Positions 23,638 through 33,491 of a stretch of DNA of 52,002 nucleotides are shown in pieces (the stretch's first letter is position 1; each line of letters opens with the position of its first letter). Where the stretch lies: contig CADBYM010000021.1 of NCBI GenBank assembly GCA_902798915.1, forward strand, positions 1 through 52,002, in the 5' to 3' direction. This DNA is from an uncultured Coriobacteriaceae bacterium. Lineage in GTDB: Bacteria > Actinomycetota > Coriobacteriia > Coriobacteriales > Atopobiaceae. The notes below the pieces were generated by a model. That model did no database searches. It saw only the letters and a program-made list of their open reading frames with translations, and was not told the origin of the DNA. The translations under genes and the position numbers were made by a program.

Positions 23638-25144
23638 CGCCATACTCTCCGTCGGTCGTTTCCGGGGATTCCTTATCGTCAGACTCATCGTCCGTCTGGG
23701 CGTTGTTGCCCATTCGGGCCGAAGACGTGCCCGAGGAGGAGGTCGAGCTGCGCATTCGCTCGCTAGCGGCCTCAGTCTCCGCCTGGTCCCCTTCGGACGT
23801 GGCTTGTTGCTCGTCTTCGGATTTCGTGCTCTTCTTTGCGGGTTTCGTGCCCTGTATGCGTATGGTGCCGATGCCGGATGCCATCGAGTCGAACTGAACC
23901 TGCCGACCGTTCTGTATGACCGACACGGCCGTGGTGTCGCCCGCCTGGACGGTGAGCGAATCCTCAACGACATAGGTATTCTGCCAGGGGCCGGTGACCG
24001 TCTCGGCAATCTCGCTGGTTCCGTCGCAGTCAATCTCGAGCCACGTCACCGCACCGTCGGCGACGGAAATGGAGACGCTCGTCTGGGCGTTGCGTTGCGA
24101 CGTATTGGTGTCGCTCTTGTTGGTTCCGAGGCTCACATCGGAGGCCGCATCGATGCTCCCCGATTCGGCTGTCGCATCTTGGCCGCCTGCCTGCGCGTCG
24201 TTGCTCGTGGTGGTTGCGGTGCTGACCGGTACCGTGCGTGTCGTGTTGAAGTTCGAGTTGATGCACGAACTGATCGAGAGAACCAAGACCACCGAGATCA
24301 CTGCGATGGCAACGCCGATGACGGCAAGCGCCTGGGCGGGACTCTGTAGGATGCCGGACGACGACTGCTTGCCGCGCCTTCTCGACGATGATCCCGAACG
24401 ACCGCGTGAGTCGCCGCGTCCATCGGTGCGCCTGCGCACGCGTTGCCGGCCGGAAGACGACGTGGAGCGTGAGGTGCGCCTTCCCCGTTGAGTTGAGGCG
24501 GCCTCATACGAGCGCGCGTTCATTCCGATGCGCAGGTCATCCTCGTACTCGCGGGTTGCGACGCCGCGGGTCTGAATGTCATCGTGATAGCGACCCGTGC
24601 CCGTGCGCACGCGTCGTGCTGGGGCACGGTTTGTGTAAGGGTGCGTTGAGGAGTGGTATCCCTGCGTTTGATAGTTTGGGTACGTGGCAGACTCCACTTC
24701 GGAGTCGTAACCATCATAGGCCTCCGGCCTTCGCGTACGGACCCTCGTGGTGGCGAACGATCCCATGTCGCCCGCAGGGCCACCCGAGGTTGGCAGCAAA
24801 CCGCGTGATGCCACATAGGGCTGCCCCACGCCGCCCGAGCGCTGTCCGGCAGTAGTGGCACCGTAGTGTGGCCCGTCAGGCCTCCTCGAGACCTCCCTGC
24901 GCCACTGCTCAAGCTCGTCGGCGTACATCTCCACAACTTGCGCTGCGTCGAGGCCCAAGTAGCGTGCGTAGGAGGAGAGCATACCTTGTGCATAGCCGCT
25001 CTTGGGCATGGCCTCGAAGTCGCCCTCCTCAAACGCGATGAGGACCTCTTCCTTGAGGCGCAGCACACGCGACGCCTGGGCCGTGGAAAAGCCTAGCTGG
25101 CGACGTCTGCTTGAGAGCGTCTCGCTAAACAGCGGTCGATCCAC
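23615..25144 (-). CDS. RodZ-like helix-turn-helix membrane protein
   Basis: 509 aa. The N-terminal HTH_25 domain (about 5-75) starts with LSSRRRQLGFS and includes GYAQGMLSSYARYLG. A long polar basic linker (about 85-250) follows, then one membrane segment (AVIGVAIAVISVVLVLSIS, about 275-295) and an outer domain of DUF4115 type ending in an acidic low-complexity tail. RodZ links MreB to wall synthesis and division in rods; here it may act in cell shape or division with FtsK, whose gene is 1 bp upstream. No MreB gene is seen in the window. Confidence 0.85.
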   Translation of the reverse strand: MDRPLFSETLSSRRRQLGFSTAQASRVLRLKEEVLIAFEEGDFEAMPKSGYAQGMLSSYARYLGLDAAQVVEMYADELEQWRREVSRRPDGPHYGATTAGQRSGGVGQPYVASRGLLPTSGGPAGDMGSFATTRVRTRRPEAYDGYDSEVESATYPNYQTQGYHSSTHPYTNRAPARRVRTGTGRYHDDIQTRGVATREYEDDLRIGMNARSYEAASTQRGRRTSRSTSSSGRQRVRRRTDGRGDSRGRSGSSSRRRGKQSSSGILQSPAQALAVIGVAIAVISVVLVLSISSCINSNFNTTRTVPVSTATTTSNDAQAGGQDATAESGSIDAASDVSLGTNKSDTNTSQRNAQTSVSISVADGAVTWLEIDCDGTSEIAETVTGPWQNTYVVEDSLTVQAGDTTAVSVIQNGRQVQFDSMASGIGTIRIQGTKPAKKSTKSEDEQQATSEGDQAETEAASERMRSSTSSSGTSSARMGNNAQTDDESDDKESPETTDGEYGDGYETTY

Positions 25145-25145
25145 G

Positions 25146-27764
25146 CTAGATCACCTCCCGGTACTTTGCGTCCTGTATCCGTAGCTCCTCAAGGCCCTCT
25201 TCGTCGAGCAAGACCTCGCGCGGCTTCGAGCCATCCGGCGGACCGACGACTCCCTTGGCCTCGAGCATATCCATGATACGCCCAGCGCGGGAGTATCCCA
25301 CTTTGAGTCTTCGTTGCAACCCTGAGGTGGAGCCGAGGCGCGATTCCACCACAATCTGTGCAGCTTCCCAAACAAGGGGATCGTCCGCGTCGTCATCCAT
25401 GGAGCGACCGCCACCCGCAGGCTGCGAAGGTACGACGGCGGTCAGAATCTCCTCGTGGTAGTCGGGTTCTGCCTGGTCGCGGATGAAGTCCACGACTTCG
25501 TTGATCTCGTCGTCTGAGGTATAGCAGCCGAGAACGCGCTGCATGTTAAGACCGCGATACTTGAACAGCATGTCTCCGTTGCCGAGGAGTCGCTCGGCAC
25601 CGGCCTCGTCCAGGATGACGCGCGAGTCGAGACCCGACGAAACCTTCAGCGCCACGCGATTGTCGATGTTCGACTTGATGAGGCCCGTCACGACGTTCGC
25701 CGAAGGGCGCTGGGTCGCTATGACCAAGTGGATGCCTGCCGCGCGTGCCAGCTGCGCGATGCGCACGATGGAGGCCTCGACATCCTTGCCCGCCACCATC
25801 ATGAGGTCCGAAAGCTCGTCGATGATGACGACCAAGTAGGGCATCGGCTCCGGCGGATGCTCCATCTCGGACAGTTTGCCCGATACGCACATCTGGTTGT
25901 AGACCTTGATCTCGCGCGCGCCTGCGCGCTCGAACACGCGCAGTCTGCGCTCCATCTCGGATACTGCCCACTGCAGCGCACTTGCGGCCTGACGCGGCTC
26001 CGTCACCACTGGGACGTAGAGATGCGGCAAGCCGTTGTAACAACTGAACTCGACGCGCTTCGGGTCGATCATGATGAGACGCACCTGCTTGGGGCTTGTG
26101 CGCATGAGCAGGCTCATGATCATGGAGTTGATCATGACGGACTTGCCCGAACCGGTCGTTCCCGCCACGAGCATGTGTGGCATCTTTGCGATGTCGGCCA
26201 CGACCGGACGACCGCTCGAGTCGCGTCCGATGGCGACCTCAAGCGGGCCGCCCGACGCCGTGGGCAGCACATCGCCCAGGTACACGTTCTGCCTCGTCCT
26301 GTTGGGAATCTCTATTCCTACGAATGAGGTGCCCGGTATGGGGGCAAAGATGCGCACCTTCTCTGCGGCAAGGGTGAGGGCAATGTCGTCTTCCAGGTTG
26401 CGGATGCGGCTCACGCGCTCCCCCTCGCCCATCTCCACGCGAAACGTCGTGACGATGGGTCCGGAGATGTAGTCCACGACGCGACTGGTGAGGCCGAACT
26501 CATGCAGGGTGCCCTGCAGCCGCTCCATGGTTTCGTTCAGCTCCTCCACGCTGCTTGCGGCGCCAGCCGAGTTGGGGTTGGAGCTGAGCATGGACATGGG
26601 CGGAAGCTCGTATCCCTCCATGCCGTCACCGGGACGCCGTGTGGACTCTGACGTAGCGGGGGTCACCTTGGGTGCTGCCGCGGCGCGCGGCGCGCGCCTG
26701 GACTTGGCAGGGGTTGCCAGAGTGGTCGCCTTGGGCTTCGTCGTGCGTGCCTTCTTTGGCCGTCGCGACCTCTGGGCCTGGCTCTTTGATTCAGACTGCC
26801 TCGTGGTAACCTGTGCCGTGCGCGGATTGAGCAGGAAGTCGGGAATCGCCGTGTTCTGCACCTCTTGCTTCTGGCTGGTGCGCGCGCTGCGCGGGCGGGA
26901 TGCCTGGCTTGCCTTTCGACGAAGTGTGGGGGGCGTGGACGGAGCCTCTTCCCGCGCCTTCTCGTCCGTAGGCTTGGGTGTGCGCTCGTTGGGGCGTGGG
27001 TCGGTAGGCCTTCTGCGGTTGCGTGTGAGGACTGTGGTGGTCCTGCTCCCGATGAAGCTCGTCTGAGCCTCGTTGGGACCACTGTCTCGCTCTTGGAATC
27101 CGTCGGCCGAAAGGGCGCCGACGGGTGCGTCTGCCGCGAAGGCGGGCTCGAGTTCCTCGCGAGCGGCCATGCGCGCATGGTGGAACTCAACGGCGCCCGC
27201 GCGTACGCGTGCGACGAATGCCGACATGGAAAAGCCGCAGACGATGATTCCCAGAATCACCAGTCCGATGAGCAGCACGCATCCGACGATTCGGCCGACG
27301 AGGGAGAGCAGCACCCACGCGACGCAGCCGCCCACCATGCCGCCGGCAGACATGGCCTGGGCGGCGTCCAGGACGAGCGAGGGATTCTCGGCCGCGCCGG
27401 TGACGTAGAGTGATATCAGAGAGAGGATGGCTAGGGTCACGAGGAGGAGCCCAGCTGCCACGCGCAGCCCGAATGGCTCCTCGCCATCCACGAAGAACGT
27501 CGCGGCGAAGAGCATGAGCGAAATGGGCGCCAGAACCGCACCCACCCCAAAGAGCCAGGTGAGGCCATAGGCGACGGCGCTCGTGACGACGGCATCGCTC
27601 GGCGCGAGCAGGGACACGAGGAGCGCCACCGCAAGAATCGCAAGTAGCACGCCCACGATGTCGGACTGCAGCGAGCCGCGCGTTAGCGTGGGGAGCTGGG
27701 GGACGTTCGTCCGTTGCTGCGCTGCGCCCTTCTTTGCCTTTCCTGTTCCTCGTGTACGGGGCAT
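25146..27764 (-). CDS. ftsK: DNA translocase FtsK/SpoIIIE
   Basis: 872 aa. Four N-terminal membrane segments (about 35-185), a basic Pro/Ala/Thr-rich linker (about 230-390), the motor domain with Walker A VAGTTGSGKS, Walker B VVIIDELSDLM and ATQRPS, and the C-terminal gamma winged helix (LQRRLKVGYSRAGRIMDMLE). FtsK pumps chromosomal DNA through the closing septum and activates XerCD at dif. This is relevant to the dif-like site at the prophage edge. It is immediately downstream of rnj with no gap. Confidence 0.97.
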   Translation of the reverse strand: MPRTRGTGKAKKGAAQQRTNVPQLPTLTRGSLQSDIVGVLLAILAVALLVSLLAPSDAVVTSAVAYGLTWLFGVGAVLAPISLMLFAATFFVDGEEPFGLRVAAGLLLVTLAILSLISLYVTGAAENPSLVLDAAQAMSAGGMVGGCVAWVLLSLVGRIVGCVLLIGLVILGIIVCGFSMSAFVARVRAGAVEFHHARMAAREELEPAFAADAPVGALSADGFQERDSGPNEAQTSFIGSRTTTVLTRNRRRPTDPRPNERTPKPTDEKAREEAPSTPPTLRRKASQASRPRSARTSQKQEVQNTAIPDFLLNPRTAQVTTRQSESKSQAQRSRRPKKARTTKPKATTLATPAKSRRAPRAAAAPKVTPATSESTRRPGDGMEGYELPPMSMLSSNPNSAGAASSVEELNETMERLQGTLHEFGLTSRVVDYISGPIVTTFRVEMGEGERVSRIRNLEDDIALTLAAEKVRIFAPIPGTSFVGIEIPNRTRQNVYLGDVLPTASGGPLEVAIGRDSSGRPVVADIAKMPHMLVAGTTGSGKSVMINSMIMSLLMRTSPKQVRLIMIDPKRVEFSCYNGLPHLYVPVVTEPRQAASALQWAVSEMERRLRVFERAGAREIKVYNQMCVSGKLSEMEHPPEPMPYLVVIIDELSDLMMVAGKDVEASIVRIAQLARAAGIHLVIATQRPSANVVTGLIKSNIDNRVALKVSSGLDSRVILDEAGAERLLGNGDMLFKYRGLNMQRVLGCYTSDDEINEVVDFIRDQAEPDYHEEILTAVVPSQPAGGGRSMDDDADDPLVWEAAQIVVESRLGSTSGLQRRLKVGYSRAGRIMDMLEAKGVVGPPDGSKPREVLLDEEGLEELRIQDAKYREVI

Positions 27765-29420
27765 TTAGACCTCCATTACGACCGGGATTACCATGGGTCG
27801 GGTGTGGGTCCTGTTCCAAAGGAAGTTCGAGAGGCCGTTGCGCACTGACTTGCGCATCTGGTCCACCGTCGCGTCCTGGTTGCTGTCGATGCGCTGGCGA
27901 ACGATGTCCTGGGCGTCGAGGGCGAGTTCCTCGTCGTTGGCAAACGTGACACCGCGACTGTAGATTTCGACGTCGCGTGCCTTGCGGGATCGATGGGAAA
28001 CGCTGACCACACACGTCACGATACCGTCCTGCGAGAGCTTCTGGCGGTCGCGCAGCACCACGGGATCGGCATCGGTGACGCTCAGTCCGTCGACGTATAC
28101 GACGCCCGAGTCCACCGGCTGTCCGATGCTCACCACGCGGTTGCGCATCTCGAGCGTGTCTCCGTTGTCCACCACGAAGATGTGGCTCGGGTCGATGCCC
28201 ATGTGGCGCGCAAGGCGGGCATGTGCTCGGAGATGCACGGCCTCGCCATGCACGGGCATGAAGTAGCTTGGCCGTGCCATGGCCAGCATCAGCTTGAGCT
28301 CCTCTTGCCTACCGTGACCAGAGACGTGGACGAGCGTCTGGCTCTTGTCGTAGATGGTGCAGCCGATCTTCGAGAGCGAGTTGACGATGCCGGCAACGCT
28401 CTTTTCGTTGCCGGGGACGGGCGTTGCAGAGATGATGACGGTATCCTTGCTCGTGATGGAAAGCGACTTGTGCTCGCCGTTTGCCATGCGCGAGAGCGCG
28501 GAGAGCGGCTCGCCTTGGCTTCCCGTGCACAGGACCACGATCTTCTCGTCGGGTGTGCTGTCTACCTCGTAGGCGTCGATGATGTCGTCAGCGGCTATGG
28601 AGAGGTAGCCAAGGTCGCGGGCCACCTTGGTGTTGGTCACCATCGAGCGCCCGGTCACCACGACCTTGCGGCCGACGGCCACGCTCGCGTCGCATACCTG
28701 TTGGAGGCGGTGTATGTGGCTTGCGAAGGAGGCGACGAAGACGCGTCCCGGTGCGTTCTTTATGATGTGGCGCAAGGCCGGCCCGACTGCCGCCTCGCTG
28801 GGCGTGAAGCCGGGCTCGGTGGCGTTCGTGGAGTCCGAGAGCAGGAGGTCAACGCCCTCCGAGGCGAAGCGGTTGATGGCGCCATAGTTGGGCGTCTTGC
28901 CGTCAATCGGTGTCTGGTCGAGCTTGAAGTCTCCGGTGTGCATGACGTTGCCCGCAGGGGTACGCACAAACACGCCCAGTGCGGCGGGAATCGAATGCGT
29001 CATGGAGAAGAAGTCGACGTCAAAGACGCCTATGTTGAGGCGCTCGCCGTCGTGGACCTCATGAAAGATTGGCTTCTTGATGCGATGCTCGGCGAGTTTG
29101 CCCTCGATGAGCCCAAGCGTAAGCTTGCTTGAATAGATGGGTACCTTGGGCTGGAGGTCCATGAGCAGGTACGGCAGCGCCCCCGTATGGTCCTCGTGAC
29201 CGTGCGTGATGATGATGCCCCTGAGCTTGTCCTCGTTCTCGAGAACGTAGGTGTAGTCAGGGAGTACCAGATCGATGCCGAGCTGCTCGTCGTCCGGAAA
29301 CATGAGGCCGGCGTCAATGAGGAGCATGTTGTTGCCATACTCGAGTACCGTCATGTTCTTGCCGATGCCGTCTAGGCCTCCCAGGGGAATGACCTTAAGC
29401 GGCGTCTGTCGTTTTGCCAT
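27765..29420 (-). CDS. rnj: Ribonuclease J
   Basis: 551 aa from ATG 29420; AAGGAAA lies about 11 nt upstream. The metallo-beta-lactamase motif HGHEDH is at 73-78, the beta-CASP region contains GSQGEPLSALSRMA, and HVSGHG with PVHGE complete the active site. RNase J has both endonuclease and 5'-3' exonuclease activity and matures or degrades RNA. It lies between a zinc-ribbon protein gene and ftsK, in an order common in Coriobacteriia and related actinobacteria. Confidence 0.96.
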   Translation of the reverse strand: MAKRQTPLKVIPLGGLDGIGKNMTVLEYGNNMLLIDAGLMFPDDEQLGIDLVLPDYTYVLENEDKLRGIIITHGHEDHTGALPYLLMDLQPKVPIYSSKLTLGLIEGKLAEHRIKKPIFHEVHDGERLNIGVFDVDFFSMTHSIPAALGVFVRTPAGNVMHTGDFKLDQTPIDGKTPNYGAINRFASEGVDLLLSDSTNATEPGFTPSEAAVGPALRHIIKNAPGRVFVASFASHIHRLQQVCDASVAVGRKVVVTGRSMVTNTKVARDLGYLSIAADDIIDAYEVDSTPDEKIVVLCTGSQGEPLSALSRMANGEHKSLSITSKDTVIISATPVPGNEKSVAGIVNSLSKIGCTIYDKSQTLVHVSGHGRQEELKLMLAMARPSYFMPVHGEAVHLRAHARLARHMGIDPSHIFVVDNGDTLEMRNRVVSIGQPVDSGVVYVDGLSVTDADPVVLRDRQKLSQDGIVTCVVSVSHRSRKARDVEIYSRGVTFANDEELALDAQDIVRQRIDSNQDATVDQMRKSVRNGLSNFLWNRTHTRPMVIPVVMEV

Positions 29421-29693
29421 GTTGCAGCGTTTCCTTTCCACGAGTGCCATGCATATTCAAAGACCCCGCTCCGTGCGAGACCATCTCAGTCGAAATTATT
29501 ATTGTACGTTAGATTGGCTGTCGTGTGATGCGAGGAGCGCGGTCTTTGCCGTGATTCCATGCTGGTGGCAACACTCTCGAGAGCCGAAAAGGCAGAAAGG
29601 TGATATAGGATCGGCCGATAGCGCATGTCCGGCAAGTCGGCACCCTTATGGTTCCAACTTGCCGGACACCCTACAGCACGTGAGTCACAATGA
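29421..29693. other. Intergenic region with a 12-bp inverted repeat
   Basis: No gene is seen. The perfect arms TGTCCGGCAAGT (29626-29637) and ACTTGCCGGACA (29657-29668) enclose 19 nt. It follows the zinc-ribbon gene and may end its transcript, though no T run follows. On the minus strand TACAAT near 29503 is a possible -10 for rnj. Confidence 0.5.
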
Positions 29694-30683
29694 TCAGAGC
29701 TTATGACCGCATGTCATGCAGAACTTGAAGGAGGGGTCCACGGGACTCCCGCACTCCGGGCAGATGGCAGGCTTCTCTTCGTGCGTCTCCACGTGGGCGG
29801 GAGCCGGTGCCGGAATGGAGAGCCGCGCTCCACATTCCATGCAGAACTTGTCTCCGTCGCGTGCGATGGCACCGCATCTTGGGCACTTGATTGCGCTCGT
29901 GCGCGCGGCCGGTTGGGAAACTTCGGCATGCGAAAAGACGGGAGCTGCAACCTTGTGCTCGACGGGTGCCGGCTCGTACGTCGGAACGTATGCGGGCTCG
30001 GGCTCCGGCTCGGGCTGGGCAAAGACGTCGTTGAGCGAGAATCCATGTGACGGCTCGAACTCAGGTGCCGGAGTCTCGTCGGGCGCGACCACGGGTGCCG
30101 GCTCGGGCTCGGGCTCCGGCTCGAGGGCTAAGGCCGGCTCGGGCTCTGGCTCGAGGGCAAAGGCCGACCCGTATGCGGGCTCCGGCTCGAGGACAGAGTC
30201 CGACCCGTATGCGGGCTCCGGCTCGAGGGCAAAGGCCGGCTCGGGCTCCGGCTCGAGGACGTAGGTTGGCTCGAAGTCAGGCTCTGGCTCCAGGTCAAAG
30301 ACCGGCTTCGAGATGGGCGTCGCCTCGGACGCATCCTCGACGTGTTCGTCATGCTCCTCGGCCGAAGTGCCTTCGAAGAGCTCCTCCTCATGAGGGGCCT
30401 CAACCACAGCCTCCTCAGTCGGAGCAGCAGCAGGAGCAGCAGGGGCATTTGTCTGCTGCTCCAGCTCCGCTATCCTCGCGAGAAGCCGAGCACGCTCGTT
30501 GTCGCACATCGCGATTCCGTCATAGAGCGACTCTCTCCCCCAGCGCAAGGTGTCGTCAGCTTTGGTCGCCTCGTACAGGCTGGCTCCCAGATGAGCGGCA
30601 AACCCCTGACGAATCCGGGCCAGCTCGGCTATGCGCTCACGCAACACGGCCACCTGGTTGGAGTCTTCGTAATATGAGCTCAT
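29694..30683 (-). CDS. Double zinc-ribbon protein with Glu/Pro repeats
   Basis: 329 aa. An N-terminal alpha-helical, probably coiled-coil part (about 1-75) is followed by a long acidic Pro/Glu repeat region (about 90-235, units such as EPEPAYGS and EPEPEPA) and two C-terminal zinc ribbons: [19 protein letters not shown] and [19 protein letters not shown]. The DNA of the central part is itself repetitive (about 30100-30260). Such ribbons usually mediate nucleic-acid or protein contacts. It sits between pnp and rnj, only 21 bp after pnp, so a role with the RNA-decay enzymes is possible (inference). No known function. Confidence 0.7.
   Translation of the reverse strand: MSSYYEDSNQVAVLRERIAELARIRQGFAAHLGASLYEATKADDTLRWGRESLYDGIAMCDNERARLLARIAELEQQTNAPAAPAAAPTEEAVVEAPHEEELFEGTSAEEHDEHVEDASEATPISKPVFDLEPEPDFEPTYVLEPEPEPAFALEPEPAYGSDSVLEPEPAYGSAFALEPEPEPALALEPEPEPEPAPVVAPDETPAPEFEPSHGFSLNDVFAQPEPEPEPAYVPTYEPAPVEHKVAAPVFSHAEVSQPAARTSAIKCPRCGAIARDGDKFCMECGARLSIPAPAPAHVETHEEKPAICPECGSPVDPSFKFCMTCGHKL
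30090..30270. repeat. Imperfect tandem repeats encoding Glu/Pro units
   Basis: Short units such as GGCTCGGGCTCCGGCTCGAG recur, and a longer unit beginning GACCCGTATGCGGGCTCC occurs twice (about 30166 and 30202). They encode the EPEP repeat of the zinc-ribbon protein and could vary in number by slippage. Confidence 0.65.
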
Positions 30684-30704
30684 GGCAGTCTCCCCTTCGC
30701 GTGA

Positions 30705-32921
30705 TTAGCTCTCGTGACGACGGCGCGGTCTGCGTTCGGTGGTGGGGCCACCGTTGTCTCCGGGCCGACGCGTACGACGGCGCGGGCGCGGGGCGTCACC
30801 CTCGAACTCGTCCCTCTTGACTTGGGCGACCTCGGGCTTGTCGATGCGGTCGAGGCTGACCTTGCCCTTCTCGTCGACCTCGATGACGCGCACGTGGACC
30901 TCATCGCCCACGGAGAGCACGTCCTCGACCTTCTCCACACGGCCCTTGGCCATGCGCGAGATGTGCAGCAGGCCATCCTTGCCGGGAAGGAGCTCGACGA
31001 AGGCGCCGAACGGCTGGATGCCGACGATGCGACCGTTGTACTCCTCGCCGACCTCGGGCACCTTGACGATGGCCTTGATGCGCTCCATCGCGTCATTGGC
31101 AGCATCAGCGACGCCCGCGATGAAGACGGTTCCGTCCTCCTGGATGTCGATGGTCGCGCCGGTGTCGTCCTGGATGCCACGAATCACCTTGCCACCGGAA
31201 CCGATGACCTCGCGAATCTTGTCGGTGGGTATGGTGAGGGAAAGAATCTTGGGCGCGCTTTGCTTCGTGTCCTCGCGTGGCTGCGGGATCGCGTCAAGCA
31301 TGGCGTCGAGGATGAACATGCGTCCCTCACGCGCCTGCATGAGTGCCTTGCGCAGGATCTCGGGCGTGAGACCAGTTGCCTTGTTATCCATCTGCATGGC
31401 GGTGATGCCCTTGGTGGTGCCGCACACCTTGAAGTCCATATCGCCCAGGAAGTCCTCGACGCCTTGGATATCGGTGAGGACTACGGTCTTGCCCTCCTCC
31501 TGGATGAGGCCCATGGCGACGCCGGAGACGGGACGCGTGAGAGGTACGCCCGCATCCATGAGGGCGAGGGTGGAGCCGCAGGTGGAGGCCATCGAGCTCG
31601 AGCCGTTTGACTCCAGGACCTCACTCACCACGCGGATGGTGTAAGGGAAGTCGTCCTCGGAGGGAATCACCGGGAGCAGCGCCCGTTCCGCGAGGGCGCC
31701 ATGGCCAAGCTCGCGACGCTTCGGCGCGCCCATGCGCCCGGTCTCGCCGGTGCAGAACGGTGGGAAGTTGTAGTGATGGATGTAGCGCTTGCCGTCGACC
31801 GGCTCGATGGTGTCGAGACGCTGCCACTCGTTGAGCATGCCGAGCGTGCAGATGGAGAGCACCTGGGTCTGACCACGTTGGAAGAGGCCCGAGCCATGCA
31901 CGCGCGGCAAATAGTCGGACTTGATCATGAGGGGGCGCACCTCGTCTGCGGCGCGACCGTCAACGCGCTCGCCGGTCTCCACGACCATGAGGCGCATGGC
32001 GTGCTTCTCGAGGGCCTTGAGCTGCGTGGTGATCGCACGGGACCACTCAAGTTGCTCGTCCTCGCTGAACTCGGCACGGATGGCCTCCTTGAGCTCATCC
32101 ACCTTGGTCTGACGCGCGGTCTTGTCGGCATCCTTGAGGGCGGCGCTCATCTCGTCGAAGTGGGCGAACACGCGCTCGTGCACCTCGGGGATGGGCTCGT
32201 CAAGCTCGTACGAGCGTACCGGGAACTCGCCATTGGCCTCGCGCACCTTGGCAAAGAAGGTCTCCTGCTCGGCACAGAACGCGGCGATGGCCTCCTGGCC
32301 GAATGCCATGGCGGTGAGCATGTCCTCTTCGCTGATCTCTTGGGCGCCAGCTTCCAGCATGGAGATGAAGGTGGCGGATCCGGCGAGCTCGAGGTCGAGG
32401 TCGGAGTGGTCGCGCTCCTCGTAGGTGGGGTTGACGATGAACTCGCCGGTGTCGATGTCGCGGGCGATGCGCACGCAGGCGAGCGGCCCTTCGAAGGGGA
32501 CGCCGCCCACGGTGAGCGCGGCGCTTGCCGCCATCACGCAGACGGTGTCGACGGCGTGCTCCTGGTCGGCGACAAGCGACGTTGCGACGACCTGCACCTC
32601 ATTGCGGAAGCCCTCGGGGAACGAGGGGCGCAGCGGGCGGTCGATCAGGCGCGCGGTGAGCGTCGCCTTCTCGCTCGGGCGGCTCTCGCGCTTGAGGTAA
32701 CCTCCGGGGATGCGCCCGACGGCATACATCTTCTCGATGAAGTCCACCGTGAGGGGGAAGAAGTCGTAGTCCCTGCGCTCCTTGGAGACAACGGCGGTGA
32801 GCAGTACCGTCGACTCGCCGCAGCGCACGATGCAGGCGCCGGTCGCCTGCTTCGCGAGCTCTCCGGTCTCGAGTGCGTAGTGCTTCCCATAGAGGTCGAA
32901 TTCGTGTGTAACTTTTGCCAT
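30705..32921 (-). CDS. pnp: Polyribonucleotide nucleotidyltransferase (PNPase)
   Basis: 738 aa from ATG 32921. Two RNase PH domains (the second with GSSSMASTCGSTLALMD), a KH domain (IREVIGSGGKVIRGI) and an S1 domain (EYNGRIVGIQPFGAFVELL) are in the usual order, with a basic Arg-rich tail. It degrades RNA 3'-5' with phosphate and can add tails. It follows rpsO, the classical arrangement, and a strong hairpin lies in its leader. Confidence 0.97.
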   Translation of the reverse strand: MAKVTHEFDLYGKHYALETGELAKQATGACIVRCGESTVLLTAVVSKERRDYDFFPLTVDFIEKMYAVGRIPGGYLKRESRPSEKATLTARLIDRPLRPSFPEGFRNEVQVVATSLVADQEHAVDTVCVMAASAALTVGGVPFEGPLACVRIARDIDTGEFIVNPTYEERDHSDLDLELAGSATFISMLEAGAQEISEEDMLTAMAFGQEAIAAFCAEQETFFAKVREANGEFPVRSYELDEPIPEVHERVFAHFDEMSAALKDADKTARQTKVDELKEAIRAEFSEDEQLEWSRAITTQLKALEKHAMRLMVVETGERVDGRAADEVRPLMIKSDYLPRVHGSGLFQRGQTQVLSICTLGMLNEWQRLDTIEPVDGKRYIHHYNFPPFCTGETGRMGAPKRRELGHGALAERALLPVIPSEDDFPYTIRVVSEVLESNGSSSMASTCGSTLALMDAGVPLTRPVSGVAMGLIQEEGKTVVLTDIQGVEDFLGDMDFKVCGTTKGITAMQMDNKATGLTPEILRKALMQAREGRMFILDAMLDAIPQPREDTKQSAPKILSLTIPTDKIREVIGSGGKVIRGIQDDTGATIDIQEDGTVFIAGVADAANDAMERIKAIVKVPEVGEEYNGRIVGIQPFGAFVELLPGKDGLLHISRMAKGRVEKVEDVLSVGDEVHVRVIEVDEKGKVSLDRIDKPEVAQVKRDEFEGDAPRPRRRTRRPGDNGGPTTERRPRRRHES

Positions 32922-32939
32922 ATCTCTCTTTACCAATCT

Positions 32940-32961
32940 CCGCCTGCCCCCTTGGCAGGCG
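32940..32961 (-). promoter_or_regulatory. Hairpin in the pnp leader
   Basis: CCGCCTGCC and GGCAGGCGG can pair across a short CCCTT loop about 20 bp before the pnp start codon. In Escherichia coli a pnp leader hairpin is cut by RNase III and used for PNPase autoregulation; a similar role here is an inference. Confidence 0.5.
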
Positions 32962-33050
32962 GGCCGCTTCGTTCCTTTGGGGGTCACGCCTTTGATGATG
33001 TCCAAAAAGAACGCGTCTCTCTGAGGGCTTCCTCACGAGAAACGCACACT

Positions 33051-33073
33051 AAAGGGGCGCCCGCAGGCGCCCC
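33051..33073 (-). terminator. Terminator between rpsO and pnp
   Basis: On the minus strand GGGGCGCC pairs with GGCGCCCC across a 4-nt loop and is followed by TTTAGT, 12 bp after the rpsO stop. Some readthrough into pnp would be expected from the classical arrangement. Confidence 0.65.
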
Positions 33074-33085
33074 GGTACCACAAAC

Positions 33086-33361
33086 TTACTGGATGTTGTC
33101 GCGAATGCCCAAGCTCTTGATAAGGGTACGATACGCCTCGATGTCCTGCTTCTTGATGTAGGAGAGCAGGCGACGACGCCTACCGACCAGCATGAGAAGG
33201 CCGCGACGCGTGTGGAAGTCCTTCTTGTGCTGCTTCATGTGCTCGGTCAAGCCACGGATGCGCTCGGTGAGAAGCGCGACCTGAACTGCGGCGGAGCCGG
33301 AGTCGTTCTCGTCCTTGCCATACTGCTTGATGAGCTCTGCCTTGCGTTCCTTGGTTACCAT
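33086..33361 (-). CDS. rpsO: 30S ribosomal protein S15
   Basis: 91 aa, close to the usual 89. It contains the family signature [21 protein letters not shown] and [20 protein letters not shown], which bind the central domain of 16S rRNA. It has its own extended -10 promoter and a structured leader, and is followed by a terminator and pnp. Confidence 0.97.
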   Translation of the reverse strand: MVTKERKAELIKQYGKDENDSGSAAVQVALLTERIRGLTEHMKQHKKDFHTRRGLLMLVGRRRRLLSYIKKQDIEAYRTLIKSLGIRDNIQ

Positions 33362-33458
33362 CTTTGTACCGCCTTTCGTTTGGATTCGCCTCGTACCGAG
33401 CCGGCCGTCAAGGCAAACGAACCGCTAGGTGCGAGGTACGGACTTGCGAAGTATAGCA
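33362..33458 (-). promoter_or_regulatory. rpsO promoter and structured leader
   Basis: On the minus strand the extended -10 TGCTATACT (33458-33450) implies a start near 33443 and a leader of about 80 nt. Within it CCTCGCACC can pair with GGTACGAGG (8 of 9 positions) and GCCGGC-type pairing is possible. S15 represses its own translation in many bacteria through leader structures, so this is a candidate site. Confidence 0.5.
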
Positions 33459-33491
33459 CGTGGGACAATTCGTGGCTAAAAGAACACATCT

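Noticed and set aside
30090..30270. Short repeats as a possible CRISPR array
   Set aside because: The repeats are in frame inside the zinc-ribbon protein gene and have no unique spacers of constant length.
31701..33161. A 486-aa plus-strand frame
   Set aside because: Antisense of pnp and the rpsO region; runs through known terminator and leader elements.
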